A DNA stretch of 64,000 nt from Margaritispora aquatica (taxonomy: Eukaryota; Ascomycota; Leotiomycetes; Helotiales; Discinellaceae), in assembly GCA_007644065.1 (NCBI GenBank), contig VJWN01000001.1, forward strand, positions 1,564,340 to 1,628,339, given 5' to 3'. Every line of letters begins with the position of its first letter. Position 1 is the first letter of the stretch. Both the position numbers and the translations under genes were made by a program. Positions 11,924 to 23,638 of the stretch are shown here, one piece after another. A model generated the notes under the pieces. It was not told the DNA's origin, searched no databases, and saw only the letters and a list, made by a program, of their open reading frames with translations.

Positions 11924-12479
11924 TGAGATATTTGAGGGGCTTCTACGCATATACGACGAAATGATATGATTGCTCGTGACCTGCTCAGGAGTTTAGGATG
12001 CACATAGAAATGGAATGGTTTGGCAACACATTGGGATGGCTGGATTGGGCTGGATGGGATTTGGGCTGTCGGTCTATGAGTGGATACCAAAAATACGAGT
12101 GCTATTCAGAATGTAGGAATCTCATGTATTGTAATAAGTTGAATGTCAAGTAATCATGACTAGAATGTGAATCTATGTGAAGGAAGATGCTTGATTGAAC
12201 AAACAGATCTAGCCATGGTAAGGCTTCAATACTATTGAATACCGCCCAAGCCCGCATTGTGGATTTATGAGGACAGGGATAAAGAGCTATCCGACGACTT
12301 TCTCAACATTGTGCCAGATTACCATCCAAGATGTGAATAAAAAGACTAACCCCATCTGCTTGTAAAGCATCTTAGCAAGACCCGCTGATTGCCGATCCAG
12401 GCCGCATGCAAGTTCAGCGCGTTGATTTTGCCCCGCAACGCGGAACGCGAAACACACACGAATATCACGAAGCATCACC
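11924..12479. other. Spacer between bZIP and SNF2 genes
   Basis: Holds the bZIP 3' flank and the SNF2 promoter. A G-rich tggatggg/ttgggc stretch lies near 12030-12070. No coding signal was recognised on either strand. Confidence 0.4.
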
Positions 12480-15400
12480 ATGGCCAAATCCAGCGAGGAG
12501 GATGCTACGAGCGATGAGGAGGCATTCGTAAGCAAGCGTGGTCCTGTTACCAGTACTAAGGATTACATTGAACGTGAGTTCCTAAATATGTCTCCATTTG
12601 CCACATACTAAGGGTACAAAGGAATCGTTGGACGCGCCTCTTCCAACGACCTCGACTCCGACAGCGACTCCGATGCTGAAATCGCTGGCGCCCGTCCCTC
12701 TACGCGCAAGAAAGGCAAACGCAAAGCTGGCGCGAAAGATGGCTGGTCGGATGACGATGGCGAGAATCCATACGAGGCGTTCAAGAACCGCAAGGCGGCC
12801 AAGAGGAAGAAGCTTGCGGCGAACAAGAAGATCTTGAAGAAGCGAACTGCGGATGTGATTGAGAATCGTAAGAAAGCGAAGGAGAATGGCGAGACTTCTA
12901 CAAAGCGGCATTGGGGAGATGATACGGATGATGGGATGGTTGTGGATGACGACATACCCGATTACCTCATTGAACGCAGACAGGCCTTTGATAGGAATTA
13001 CCAGGTCTTGAACGAAGCGGGATTGAGACTGCCGCCAAGATATGAAGACATTGATTTCTCGGATGATGAGAGATTGGCAGATTTGCAAGAGAGGCCGGAC
13101 TTCAGGGACAGATTTGAGCCATCGAGAAAGTATGAGGACATTGAGTTGAGGAATTCAGCTGGTTTGATACCATCGGCTACAGCGCAGTATCTGAGAGACT
13201 ATCAGATCACAGGAGCGGCTTTCTTGCATGAGTTATTCGTTTATCAGACGGGTGGGATACTAGGAGATGACATGGGTAAGCTGTGCACTTAGCGAAGAAG
13301 ATTTAGATCTAACATTTGTGATTAGGCCTGGGCAAGACTATCCAAGTGGCTGCCTTCTTGACGGCTGCGTTTGGCAAGACTGGTGATGAACGAGATGCTA
13401 AAAGAATGCGCAAGATGAGACGGGCTGGAAACAAACGATGGTACCCACGAGTTCTGATCATTTGTCCTGGTAGCTTGATGCAGAACTGGAAGAATGAGCT
13501 AGATGGTTGGGGGTGGTGGCATGCTGATATCTACCACGGCAGTGTTGCAAACAAGACCTCGGTTCTCGAAGCTGCGATATCAGGTCGATTAGAGATCGTC
13601 ATCACTACCTATAACACGTATAGGATCAATGCGAGTGCGTTGAACATAGTTCCCTGGGATTGCTGCGTCGCTGATGAATGCCATACGATCAAGGAGAAGT
13701 CATCGGGCATCACCCAAGCGATGAATCAGGTCAATTCATTGTGCAGGATTGGTTTGACTGGCACAGCTATCCAGAACAAGTATGAGGAATTATGGACCTT
13801 ACTCAATTGGACTAATCCTGGAAAGTTTGGACCACTATCGACGTGGGAATCTAGTATCAGCAAACCATTGAAGATTGGACAATCTCACGATGCAACCAAT
13901 TCCCAGCTCAAGATTGCTAGGAGGACAGCAAGGTCATTGGCCCAGAATCTCTTACCACAATTCTTTCTACGCCGCATGAAAAGCCTCATTGCTCATCAGT
14001 TGCCGAAGAAGACCGACAAAGTGGTGTTCTGTCCTCTTACAGATATCCAAAAGGATGCATATGAGCGATTTCTCGAAAGTGACATTGTTGAAGCTATCAA
14101 GGACTCTAGTGAGGAATGTGATTGCAATTCAGGCAAGAAGAGAGGATGGTGCTGCTATGCTTTGGTTGGCGACTCTCAGACAAAGTGGCAAGCTATGGTG
14201 TTTCCTGCTATTACTACCCTTCAGAAATTGTCAAATCATCTCGCCCTTTTGCTGCCTAATCCCCTCGACCAGCCAGAGAAGCAAAATCGCGATCTTGAAT
14301 ATCTCCAAACAATGGTTCCGGGCCAATGGGAAAAGCTCTACCAGAATAGAAACTCAATTGGAACGCTCTCTAACCCTGATTTCTGTGGCAAATGGAAAAT
14401 CTTGAAGAAATTGCTCAAATACTGGCACGAAAATGGCGATAAAGTTCTGATTTTCTCGCACAGTGTCAAGCTCCTCAAGATGTTAGAACATCTGTTCCAT
14501 CTGACCCATTACAATGTCTCGTTTCTCAGTGGATCTATGCCTACGGCAGATCGTCAGAAAACAGTCGATGACTTTAACTCTGACCCAAACCAATTTGTCT
14601 TTCTGATCTCAACCAAAGCGGGAGGAGTCGGGCTTAATATCACGAGCGCTAACAAGGTTGTAATTTTCGACCCAAACTGGAATCCAAGTTATGACCTTCA
14701 AGCTCAAGATCGGGCATATCGCATTGGACAATTACGAGATGTCGACGTGTATAGATTGGTATCAGCAGGCACAGTCGAAGAAATTGTCTACGCTCGTCAA
14801 ATCTACAAGCAGCAACAAGCGAATATCGGATACAATGCCTCAACCGAGCGACGTTACTTCAAAGGTGTGCAAAACGATAAAGACCAGAAGGGCGAGATTT
14901 TCGGGCTGCACAATCTCCTCTCTTTTCGTGGTGAAGATATTATCCTGCGAGATATCGTCAACAAAACCAACGTCGCAGAAGCAAAACGAGGCATTGACGT
15001 CCTGGATTTTGATGCTGATGACATGGCGAATGATGAAGACAACCCCTTGCGTGTAGACGACGATGCAGGTGAAGATGCAGCAATGAATCAACTCGCCAAA
15101 CTGCTCATCCAAGGCGAGGATGGCAAGACCGCCAAGCCGAAATCCAAATCAAAAGCTGATCCTATCCAAGCCATTCTCGCTTCAGCAGGTGTTCAGTACA
15201 CGCACGAGAACTCGGAAGTTGTCGGTTCTTCACGCGTCGAGGCCGCGTTGTCACGCAGAGCAGAGGAAACAGGCAATGATATCGAGTACGGGGAGGAACG
15301 GCTATTCGCCGAATCGCAATCACAGAGCATCAATATAGGACCAGGCGCTGCTGATGGTGAGGTTGGGGAGAGGCGGTTCAAGTATGTGTATAATCCTACC

Positions 15401-15757
15401 GAGGAGGTCATGCAGAGGCAGTTTTGCAGCATGGCTAAGCTTTTTGGCTTTGGGGGCGCAACGGAATTTGCTTTTGCTGTAGAGGGCATGACGCAACGAG
15501 AGAGGACGAATGTGTTGGAGAAATTCTATCGGATGAGGAGGGATGTGTTGTTTGGCGGGAGGGAAGGCACTGGGTCATTTGACACTAGTCTGGCGAGTGT
15601 GGGAACGGATGGAGAGGGCGATGTTAGCATGGAAGCTACGAGGAATGAAGCGAGTGAAGATAACGACGAGGATGACGGGGATGATGTGATGGGTGCACTA
15701 GACGCAATTATTGAGGGTGATGAGGACACGGAGACCGATGAGGATGATGAGCTCTAA
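12480..15757 (+). CDS. SNF2-family DNA-dependent ATPase, ERCC6L2-like
   Basis: Exons 12480-12573, 12613-13275 and 13326-15757 give 1062 residues. The ATG is in a strong CACCATGG context. A basic, acidic-patched N-terminal region precedes the SNF2 core. Walker A is GDDMGLGKT near residue 250, split by the second intron; motif II is DECH near 369; motif III is LTGTAIQN; the helicase C half has KVLIFSHSVKLL, STKAGGVGLNIT and DRAYRIGQ. A Cys-rich insert (ECDCNSGKKRGWCCY) sits in the first lobe. The C-terminal region has an EEVMQRQFCSMAKLFGF segment resembling the end of ERCC6L2/Hebo-type proteins, then an acidic tail. Such proteins remodel protein-DNA complexes in DNA repair and end joining. Family is certain, subfamily likely. 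Confidence 0.88.
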
Positions 15758-16367
15758 GACGGGCTGGGGATATGTGACATTAGAGGATTTAGGACGATGT
15801 GATGGGAGGGAGCAGAAACGGATGATACCCAGGCGCTTTTGCTTTATAGACATGTAACAACACTGAACTACCTATGTATACGAGAAACTCACTCTTACAT
15901 CTTGAGACAAGTTTTGGTTCTTCATAGTTGTATGATAGAATAAATAGTTTAAAATAGCTCACATGTCTCCAACAGCCTACCTCTTCACTACCATCACCTC
16001 AAAAATTAACACAATCTCACTTGTCCTAAAATGCTAGGTGGATTGACTACCTCTATGCACCGCGAATGCGAACAAGCACAATTACGAACACACGCACGGG
16101 GACATGACATGGACCAGCCAGATCCGAAACCGACGAGCAGATCGTAATGATAAGGTAGCTTGAAGGGTTTTGCTGTGCTGGTATTGAGGGGAGATAAATG
16201 ATTAAATGATAGAGGATGGGGGAGAGAGAGAGGATAGAGAATAGATTGACGTGGTGAACTGGCTGAGCTTGGAAGGAATGGCGTGCTGAGATATAAAGAG
16301 TGGTGTGAGTGAGGAATGCATAGTATGTACAGTGATGTGTAAAGTAGTGTGTAATTCGGAGGTACGG

Positions 16368-16385
16368 CAGCAGCAGCAGCAGCAG
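16368..16385 (+). repeat. (CAG)6 microsatellite
   Basis: Six uninterrupted CAG units outside any supported coding exon. Confidence 0.95.
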
Positions 16386-16601
16386 TGACTCAGCTCTTTA
16401 GGCTGATGGTAAACTGAGGTTGAAAGAGATGGAGTTCGAGTTCCCAAGAACCCGAAACCACGAATGAATAAATGAATGAATAAGTGAAGGTGAAGTAGGT
16501 GAGACAGGTTTCTTGAATTTTTTGCCCATCCTCCTCTCACCAAAGCTACAGACTGACTTGATCTGACCTAATGCCAAAATCATCACCGCCCATCTTCTAG
16601 C

Positions 16602-16620
16602 TATATATATATATATATAT
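16602..16620 (+). repeat. AT dinucleotide microsatellite
   Basis: About nine to ten TA units, flanked by tagc and ctagg. Confidence 0.95.
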
Positions 16621-16878
16621 CTAGGCACCTTACTAATCTATCGTGCCACATGCATGTAATACCAAAGAACGGAGCGGAACGGGGGGGTATTTATTCTCCA
16701 TCCTCTCAATTGTTCCTCCGCCTCTTTATTCATTCATCGGACTATCCATAACATAGCATACCATACCAGTACTCCATCCATATATCCATGCCATCCATAT
16801 ACACAATTCCAATCCAATCCACCCACGCACATACCGAATCCATGCGTACCTGACTCCATGAACCGAACAAATATAAAT

Positions 16879-17910
16879 CTACTCACTCCCGCTCTCGCCA
16901 CCACTGCTGCTAGCCTTCATCTCCTTGACGACAACACCGGCTCCCTTGCTCTTTCCCTTCTTGGCCTTGACGCCCTTCCCCCTCAGACCGACAGGGATCT
17001 CCTTCCTCACCTCGCCGTTCTCGTACAAGACGCCGATATCTGCCCGCCTTGCCACCACCTTGCCCCAGTAGCTCTTGCTCACGACGCCGTCCTTGTCACC
17101 TGCCGTGACGATAGCACCGGTCTCGGTCCGTGCCCAGCTGATCTTTGGCTCAGCCTCGAGCACCGACCTCAGGTTGAGGAAGATAGAGACGTCCGCCGTG
17201 GAAGCGGGACGGATCTCGGTTCCGTCCTCCTCGACGGTGATGGATTGGAAAGTAAGTTGTGCCTGGCCACCTGCGCGCTTGATGCCGCCGGAAGCGAGGA
17301 TGAGTGGGTATGAGGCGTAGGAGCACTCGTAGACGATTAAGTCAGGGAGGTCCTCGGTTGTGATGGATAGCGGGGTGAGCGTGGCGGCGGCGGAGGCGGT
17401 GGGTGTTTGTGGAACGGAGGGGAGGAGGCGGATCAGGTAGTCGGAGGGGTCGGATTCGTCGATCTTAGATGAGATTGGCTTGATTGCGAAGCGGGATTTT
17501 GGGGCGATGACAAGGGCTTTGAGTTCGTCAAGGGTTACTTCGAGAGCAGTCAGGTTGGGGCGGGCGAGCTTGGTTGAGTTAGTGTTTGATTATTAGATGA
17601 GTATAGGGAGAATACTTACAACATCCTCGCAGTCAGCCCATCCGTCAGAGTCAGCAACGAGCTTCTCCTCGCCCTCCTCCTGCTCGGCATCCTCGTCCAC
17701 TGTACGCTTGAGAACGAAAGCAAGGGCCTTGGCAATCAAAGCCTCACGATCATCGACAACAGAGTATCCACGTCCACGCTTGTTGGACTTTGCTACACTT
17801 CCGCCGTGCTTGGAACGACCATGGCGAGAAGCACCAGGTGAGATAGGAGATGGGTCCATGATGCCACCATTGAGGGAAAGGTTTTGAAGAGGTTGGAGAA
17901 CTGCGGCCAT
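16879..17910 (-). CDS. Tpt1/KptA-like RNA 2'-phosphotransferase family protein
   Basis: Exons 17910-17620 and 17568-16879 give 326 residues; the intron has GTAAGT and a CACTAAC branch site. The fold match is to tRNA 2'-phosphotransferase: IAKALAFVLK, then DSDGWADCEDVL, TLDELKALV and RFAIKPI for the N-terminal lobe, and VSIFLNLRSVLE, ISWARTETGAIVTAGDKDGVVSKSYW for the NAD-binding lobe. True Tpt1 removes the splice-junction 2'-phosphate from tRNA using NAD+. Here LRHGA is replaced by LKRTV, and the usual RxxQGHS, HGTxR and HIH positions do not show those residues. So a catalytically altered paralogue is likely. N-terminal (HGRSKHGGSVAKSNKRGRG) and C-terminal (KGVKAKKGKSKG) stretches are basic. 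An in-frame ATG at 17937 is an alternative start. Confidence 0.78.
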
Positions 17911-18827
17911 TTTGAAATTTGGTTGGAAGAAAGGCAAGGTATATGCAATAGATCGTTACTTAAAAGGTAGAGAAGTGCGAGTAAGTATGTTGATACAAGA
18001 TACAACAACAGGAGAACGTGAGTACGGGAGATGTAAAATTCAAGTAAAAGAACAAGAAATTGTGAACTTTGTGAGGACAACTATAGGCAATGGGAATGAG
18101 CAGGAATATATCATGAACAGAAGCCCCAACCTCCGGATCAACTAGACGGTGAAGACTCATCTTGCCATTCATCACGCAAGGAGCTATCAGTCTTGCTATT
18201 CCCAGCTAGCATGCACTTGCACTTGCCAGCAGGTCTCACCTCCCCCTCCAACTCGCATGCATCAAGCAAGCCGCCGAACCAACCGCAGAAATACCATCTG
18301 CATACGAGCATCCTACCCATGATCCATCCTGTTACGTTTCCAAGACCGCAGGTGATACTCATCTTCGTTCGCTACTCCAGTGGAGTCGTTCCTGCGATCC
18401 CTCTCAACCATCATGCGAGTCTGAGAAGGCAAAAGTCGAATAGGAAGACATTGCCATAGCGGTGTGGAGTCAGTGGAGTTATTTGGTTGCACAGCGAACG
18501 CATCAGAATACTGCACGCGTCTTCCTGCGGGTCGCGCCGTTGGCTACAGGCTGAGCTGGCCCAAGGAGGTGAGGGGTTAGAGGAAGAGAGGAGGGGAGAT
18601 CCAAGGAGCGGTGTAAAAGTCATGTGACGATTTTACCCCTCCTGGTCTGGGCGTCCGGCGGCAACGACTTTTGATACGAGGGATTTCATCTCAAGTTGGT
18701 GGCAAAATCTACTATTGTTGTTTCGGAAGCTGAGGGTCGATCTGGATATTATGTTGGAGATAATAGCGGTAAGAAATTCTTGTCATCTCTTGCCACTTGC
18801 TTGATCTAGACGAGACGAGACAAGACT

Positions 18828-18843
18828 CCCCCTCTAGAGGGGG
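18828..18843. repeat. 16-bp perfect palindrome
   Basis: CCCCCTCTAGAGGGGG reads the same on both strands; it lies in a non-coding region between two genes. Confidence 0.9.
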
Positions 18844-21307
18844 GTAGTCGCTCCGAGCTTCGCCTCGTCTGTGAATTTGCCGATGTCAACAAAGACTCAT
18901 GCATATCCACATCCCACTTTAGCCAAGAAAGCAACACCCAGCTTCACGCTCCATCAGTAGTCTGATGAGACAGGAGCGCTCAACGCGCTGCCAATTCTTA
19001 TTCCGAAACCACTTAAGGCTCTTTCTTTCCTCTGCCCAATTCCACGTGGTACAAGTCATTGCAAGTCCCTTAGATGCGTAACATGTTGGTCATGTTCTTG
19101 CCAATAATCTTCAGCCGCCAGTGCAGCTTCAAGATATTGGGAGGTCTTGCATGCAGCGGGAGCTATGTTGTCCATTCCTCAGCATGCAAGAGCATGCACT
19201 CAATGTGCGTCATTGATGTGCTGTTCGAGGACATGCTTGAAGTGAAGCTGCTGAAGGCCGAAAGAGGCGTATTGTTTAGGCCAGATGTCCAATGGAAGTC
19301 TTTGGGGATCAATAAGCACTCGAAAGACCGTCTTCTCGATTCATCAGTGGCAGCCTTGGATGTTCGCTGGGCAGCTTCACTTTTCAGTTTTGGGACCTTT
19401 CATGCAATCTTGACCCAGGCTGGAGTATTTCTATGGATACAGGAGAAAGAAATAGAAAGGCTTAGGTTTTCGTGGCACAAGATATACCATCAATAGCTCC
19501 CAAAGGTACGAATGCGATAGAGGGGTAAATATCATATGCGGACCCATGTCACGAGCCCCAGAGCTGTCTCCGATGGTTGAGGTCATGGGTTGTGGTGCTT
19601 TGCATCTAGATGCATCATTTTGTGCCGGAAATACTCCAACATCTAGCTCTAAATATCTGAGCGCATGCTCATGTATGCGCCCTCACACGCCTCCGCAGAT
19701 CAGAGAGACTGCGAATGTTCCATGCGTGATGGAATGGCATTGTTAATACAATGCATCTTTTTTCACGGAGGTTTTTAATATGCACATATGTCGAATGTCT
19801 TGCTGGTGAATGGAGATCCTAACGTTTATCCATGTCGTTGCAGGCACGTCATGCCCATGTCTGCTAAATCGGCATAGATGGGATATGGCATGCTGAGGAC
19901 GGTAGGACATTTAGAGGACCGAAAATCGGCCATAACATAGCCTTCAGTGTTTCATAAGGGGTTTTCAGACTGTCTGAGATTTCGGATGTCCTTAGTTTAA
20001 AGTTGCACCACGTAGGAAATATTTCTACCAGCTTAGTTTTGGAACCCAGTCCGTAACAATTTCTGCAGTGTACGATATGCCTTCGCATTTCTCATGTATG
20101 CAAGACGCCAGTCGAACGGTAACAGTAATATTCGCCAAACTATTTAAGATTGGCTTGTAGGCTCCGAATTCGAGATGTGTTGTTGTAGTGCTGAAAAATG
20201 GGTTCTAAGTATGTTGCAATAGCAGCATGTACATGATCTAGAGGTGGGGTGGTTACCTTGTTGTTGGCAGGGTCGTCAGTATTGAGGACACACGACTACC
20301 TCCTTTCATCCCGGTGTTTGTAGATTCTGGAGCTTATGAGAATGCTCATTGACAGCGATCCTGCTTAGATTGGAGGGAAGTTCTTTCTCCACAAGATGAA
20401 GGACGCAAAAGATGGATGGATAGACCGTGTCCTGGATGTCTTCCAAGAGTGTAACTGACCACTCTCACTTGTGTAACCAAGAGAGCAGCTCTGAGAATTG
20501 GAACACCAAGTGGAGCAGGTGTTTCCTTTATGAAAGAATCCTGATATTGAGATAGGTAAGCTCATGCAAATCATCTTTCCTTCTCTGGATTTTAGAAAAA
20601 GAATAATGTCTCGTGATCTGAATCATCGAACCATCGAACGAATGAATGTCTCCCAAAGTAGATTGCGGCTGAGACATGGATTGTCCCGAAAAGGAAATCT
20701 GCCATGCCATGCCAAGCAAGTGAGTATTCTGTTTCTGCCGTGCATTCAATATTGGACTCGTACACACAATTTCTTACCTCGGGAGATGCTGCAATGCACA
20801 AGCAAAGCAAATGCAAAGGACACAAACAAAGGTTAAGTCCTCATATCAAGACATCTATAACGTCATGCTTGATCCGTTATGGGACTTGTACACTTGGCAC
20901 TTGACAGACCCGATGGCTGGGTAAGGGAGGCCCGCAGACAAGATAGATCATGTGCCTATCGAAAAGGCAGTCTGTGAGGCGTTCCAACGTCGTTGGAAGG
21001 CTGTGTAACTTTGGAAGATAGGTTGACCAATATATTCAACCGTGAGAAGCCGAAGCGTTAGGTAACTTTTGGTGGCAATATCATTGCGTATTGAATACTT
21101 GGTCGAGACCTTTGCTCATGTCGCTTAGCATTAGCACATGGAAATATCATTGATGAAGAATATTTGTTATTTATGAGATGGAATTGGAGTTGTAAGATCG
21201 ATGTCGATGTTCCCTCCAGATCCGTAAGACAGGAGGAGAGAAGTGAAAGGAAAGAGACATCCTTCAGAATCAGAATCGGCTCGGTATGCCCCACTTTGTC
21301 CCGTACC

Positions 21308-21360
21308 TGCGCCAGCATCCAGCCAGCATCCAGCCAGCATCCAGCATCATCCAGCCAGCC
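21308..21360 (+). repeat. ccagcatccag minisatellite
   Basis: About four to five degenerate copies of an 11-bp unit (ccagccagcat), about 285-335 bp upstream of the MFS start. Confidence 0.85.
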
Positions 21361-21644
21361 TCCCACACAGTGTCTTTCAGGGGTTTAGCGTGACTTTTAT
21401 TGCCCGAAGTTACTTTTGTTTCTGGTGGAAATAGTTTACACTTGAATTTATTCTTCACTCTTCATTTGCCTCTGTATCTTCGATACCAACTTCAGTCACT
21501 CGAGTATTGGGCGAATACCAAGAAAATATATAAACACACATCTGTTGTGCATAACCGAGCGATTCGGTACTGACAACAACATCGAGTACATCCCAATTGG
21601 CATGACGTCGTTGGAGGAACATTAAACCCTTGCATAACACAAAA

Positions 21645-23638
21645 ATGACATCTCAAAACCCATCACCCAAGACTTCCATCAGGAGTTATGGAGGTACCGA
21701 TAGTTACGATACGCAAAGTAGTGCTTCATCCGACTCTGTCCATGGAACAGATTATCACCGCCAGAACCATGCCGAGCCAGCATCAGACCGCGCCAGGAGG
21801 AAGTCGTTCATCGAGGGGGATGAAGACCCGTTGCAAATCGAGCCGCCGACCATGAAGAAGCAACAGGAAGAGACGGTCACTTGGTCGAGCTTGCCGTGTA
21901 AAAGTCAGCTGGCGATTCTAACGATGGCGAGGTTGGCGGAGCCTCTTGTACAGACTTCTTTGCGGGTCAGTATTTAGTCACATGTTGTTGAGAAGGGATG
22001 TTGTACTGACATTGTATAGTCATATCTATTCTATCAATTGAAGTCATTCGACAAGACTCTCCCCGATTCTGTCATTGCCTCGCAAGCTGGTGTCATGCAG
22101 GGTTCTTTTGCAGCTGCTCAACTCTGTACTGCCATGTTATGGGGTCGCTTCTCTGACCGTGGTGGACGAAAACGAGTCCTACTCATTGGTCTCTCTGGTA
22201 CTATGATTTCTTGTCTTGGATTTGGATTCTCGAAATCTTTTGGGCAAGCAATGGTATTCAGAATGCTAGGTGGAGCTTTGAATGGCAACGTTGGAGTGAT
22301 GCGAACGATGATTAGCGAGATCGTGAGGGAGAAGAAGTGAGCCGTTGAAGTGTCTGTCACCCAAACTATGCTAACTCTCTCAGATTCCAATCTAGAGCCT
22401 TTTTGCTTCTCCCGATGTGTGCAAACATTGGAGTCATTATTGGTCCTATGATGGGTGGTCTCACTTCAGATCCTGCTGCCAATTATCCCAGCTTATTCGG
22501 AGGCATTGCATGGTTAGAGAAATTCCCATACGCACTGCCAAACATCATCAGTGCTATCTTCCTTGCTTCTGCGGCTTGTGGTGTCTTCTTCGGCCTAGAA
22601 GAGGTATGTGTTTAGTCCTAGGCGACTTTGACGACCAAGTGCTAATTTCTCTAGACACACGAGCAATTCGCTGATCAAAAGGATGTCGGCGTTACAATCC
22701 GTCGCAAGCTTTCCTCATCAATCAGCTCCATTTTCAGCAAAGGAGAAAAGTCATCAGAACAAGAATACGAGCCTCTACTCGCCAACGAGGACGACCGGTC
22801 ATCAACTCGATCACCAGTATTCAAGCCTAAAAAGCGAGTCGCACCACGCTACAAGAACAAGCTTCCCTTTCGCCAAATATTCACTTACAACGTTGTTTGT
22901 ACACTCATCTGCCATGCTCTCATGGCTGGTTCAATGGGCACATTCAACAACATCTGGTACTCCTTCCTCTCGACTCCCGTCTACGACCCAGCTCACCCAC
23001 CCGCCAACTACGAACCCCACCTCCCCTTCATCTTCACAGGCGGTATCGGTCTCCCGCCGCGCTCGGTCGGATTCGCCATGGCAATCCTAGGCTCCATCGG
23101 CATCACGCTCCAACTCTTCCTCTACCCACTCGTCAACCAACGCCTCGGCACCGTCCGCTCCTGGCGCATTTTCCTCTACTGCTTCCCACTCGTCTACCTC
23201 CTCGTCCCGTTCCTCTCGCTCATCCCCTCCACCACCCTGCCACCCAGTCAAAAAACAGGTTTCCCCATCTGGGCAGCCCTCACCTCGCTCCTGTTTGTCC
23301 AGGTCGTAGGCCGCACCTTCGCCTCGCCCGCCACCACGATCCTCATCAACAACTGCTCGCCGCACCCGTCTGTGCTAGGCACCATTCACGGCATCGGGCA
23401 GAGCGCCTCGAGCGCTGCGAGGACTGTCGGCCCTGCCCTTGGTGGGTTCCTGTATGGCCAGGGATTGAAGATGGGGGTTGTGGGTGCGGTATTCTGGGGT
23501 TTGGCGGCAGTGGCGGTGGGGAGTATCATTGCGAGTAACTGGGTCAGAGAGGGAGATGGGCATGAGATTCGGCTGGAGGGCGATGATGAGGCGGAAGCGG
23601 AGGCGGAGGAGGAGAATCGGTGGTTATTGAGAGCTTGA
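21645..23638 (+). CDS. MFS transporter (ZIFL/tetracycline-resistance-like clade)
   Basis: Exons 21645-21965, 22020-22336, 22384-22603 and 22655-23638 give 613 residues. A roughly 95-residue hydrophilic acidic N-terminus precedes twelve expected membrane segments. The MFS motif A is GRFSDRGGRKRVLLIG between segments 2 and 3; segment 4-5 motifs include RMLGGALNGNVGVMRTMISE and GPMMGGL. A long cytoplasmic loop rich in Ser and charged residues separates the halves (SSSISSIFSKGEKSSEQEYEPLL). Segments 7-12 follow, with GQSASSAARTVGPALGGFLY in segment 11. The tail is acidic (EGDDEAEAEAEEE). Members of this clade, such as plant ZIFL and yeast YCR023C-type proteins, are proton-coupled exporters of small solutes; the substrate cannot be named. 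All splice phases agree. Confidence 0.87.

Larger units (their letters stand above)
15758..16878. other. Spacer between convergent genes, with simple repeats
   Basis: 3' flanks of the SNF2 and Tpt1-like genes. Holds (CAG)6 at 16368-16385, GAAT/AAAT-type repeats near 16462-16485 and an AT dinucleotide run at 16602-16620. The 113- and 76-codon minus-strand frames are low-complexity and overlap these repeats, so I do not call them genes. Confidence 0.5.
17911..21644. other. 3.7-kb stretch without a supported gene
   Basis: Includes the Tpt1-like promoter and the MFS promoter. The longest frame, 140 codons at 19074-19496 (plus), has no recognisable domain and is within chance expectation. I see a 16-bp perfect palindrome at 18828-18843 and a degenerate ccagcatccag minisatellite at 21308-21360. 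Confidence 0.5.

Noticed and set aside
12582..13088. 168-codon minus-strand frame
   Set aside because: Shadow of the SNF2 exon 2 coding sequence, which has a clear plus-strand product.
19074..19496. 140-codon plus-strand frame
   Set aside because: ATG present, but no domain, odd composition and no supporting splice partners; length is within chance expectation.
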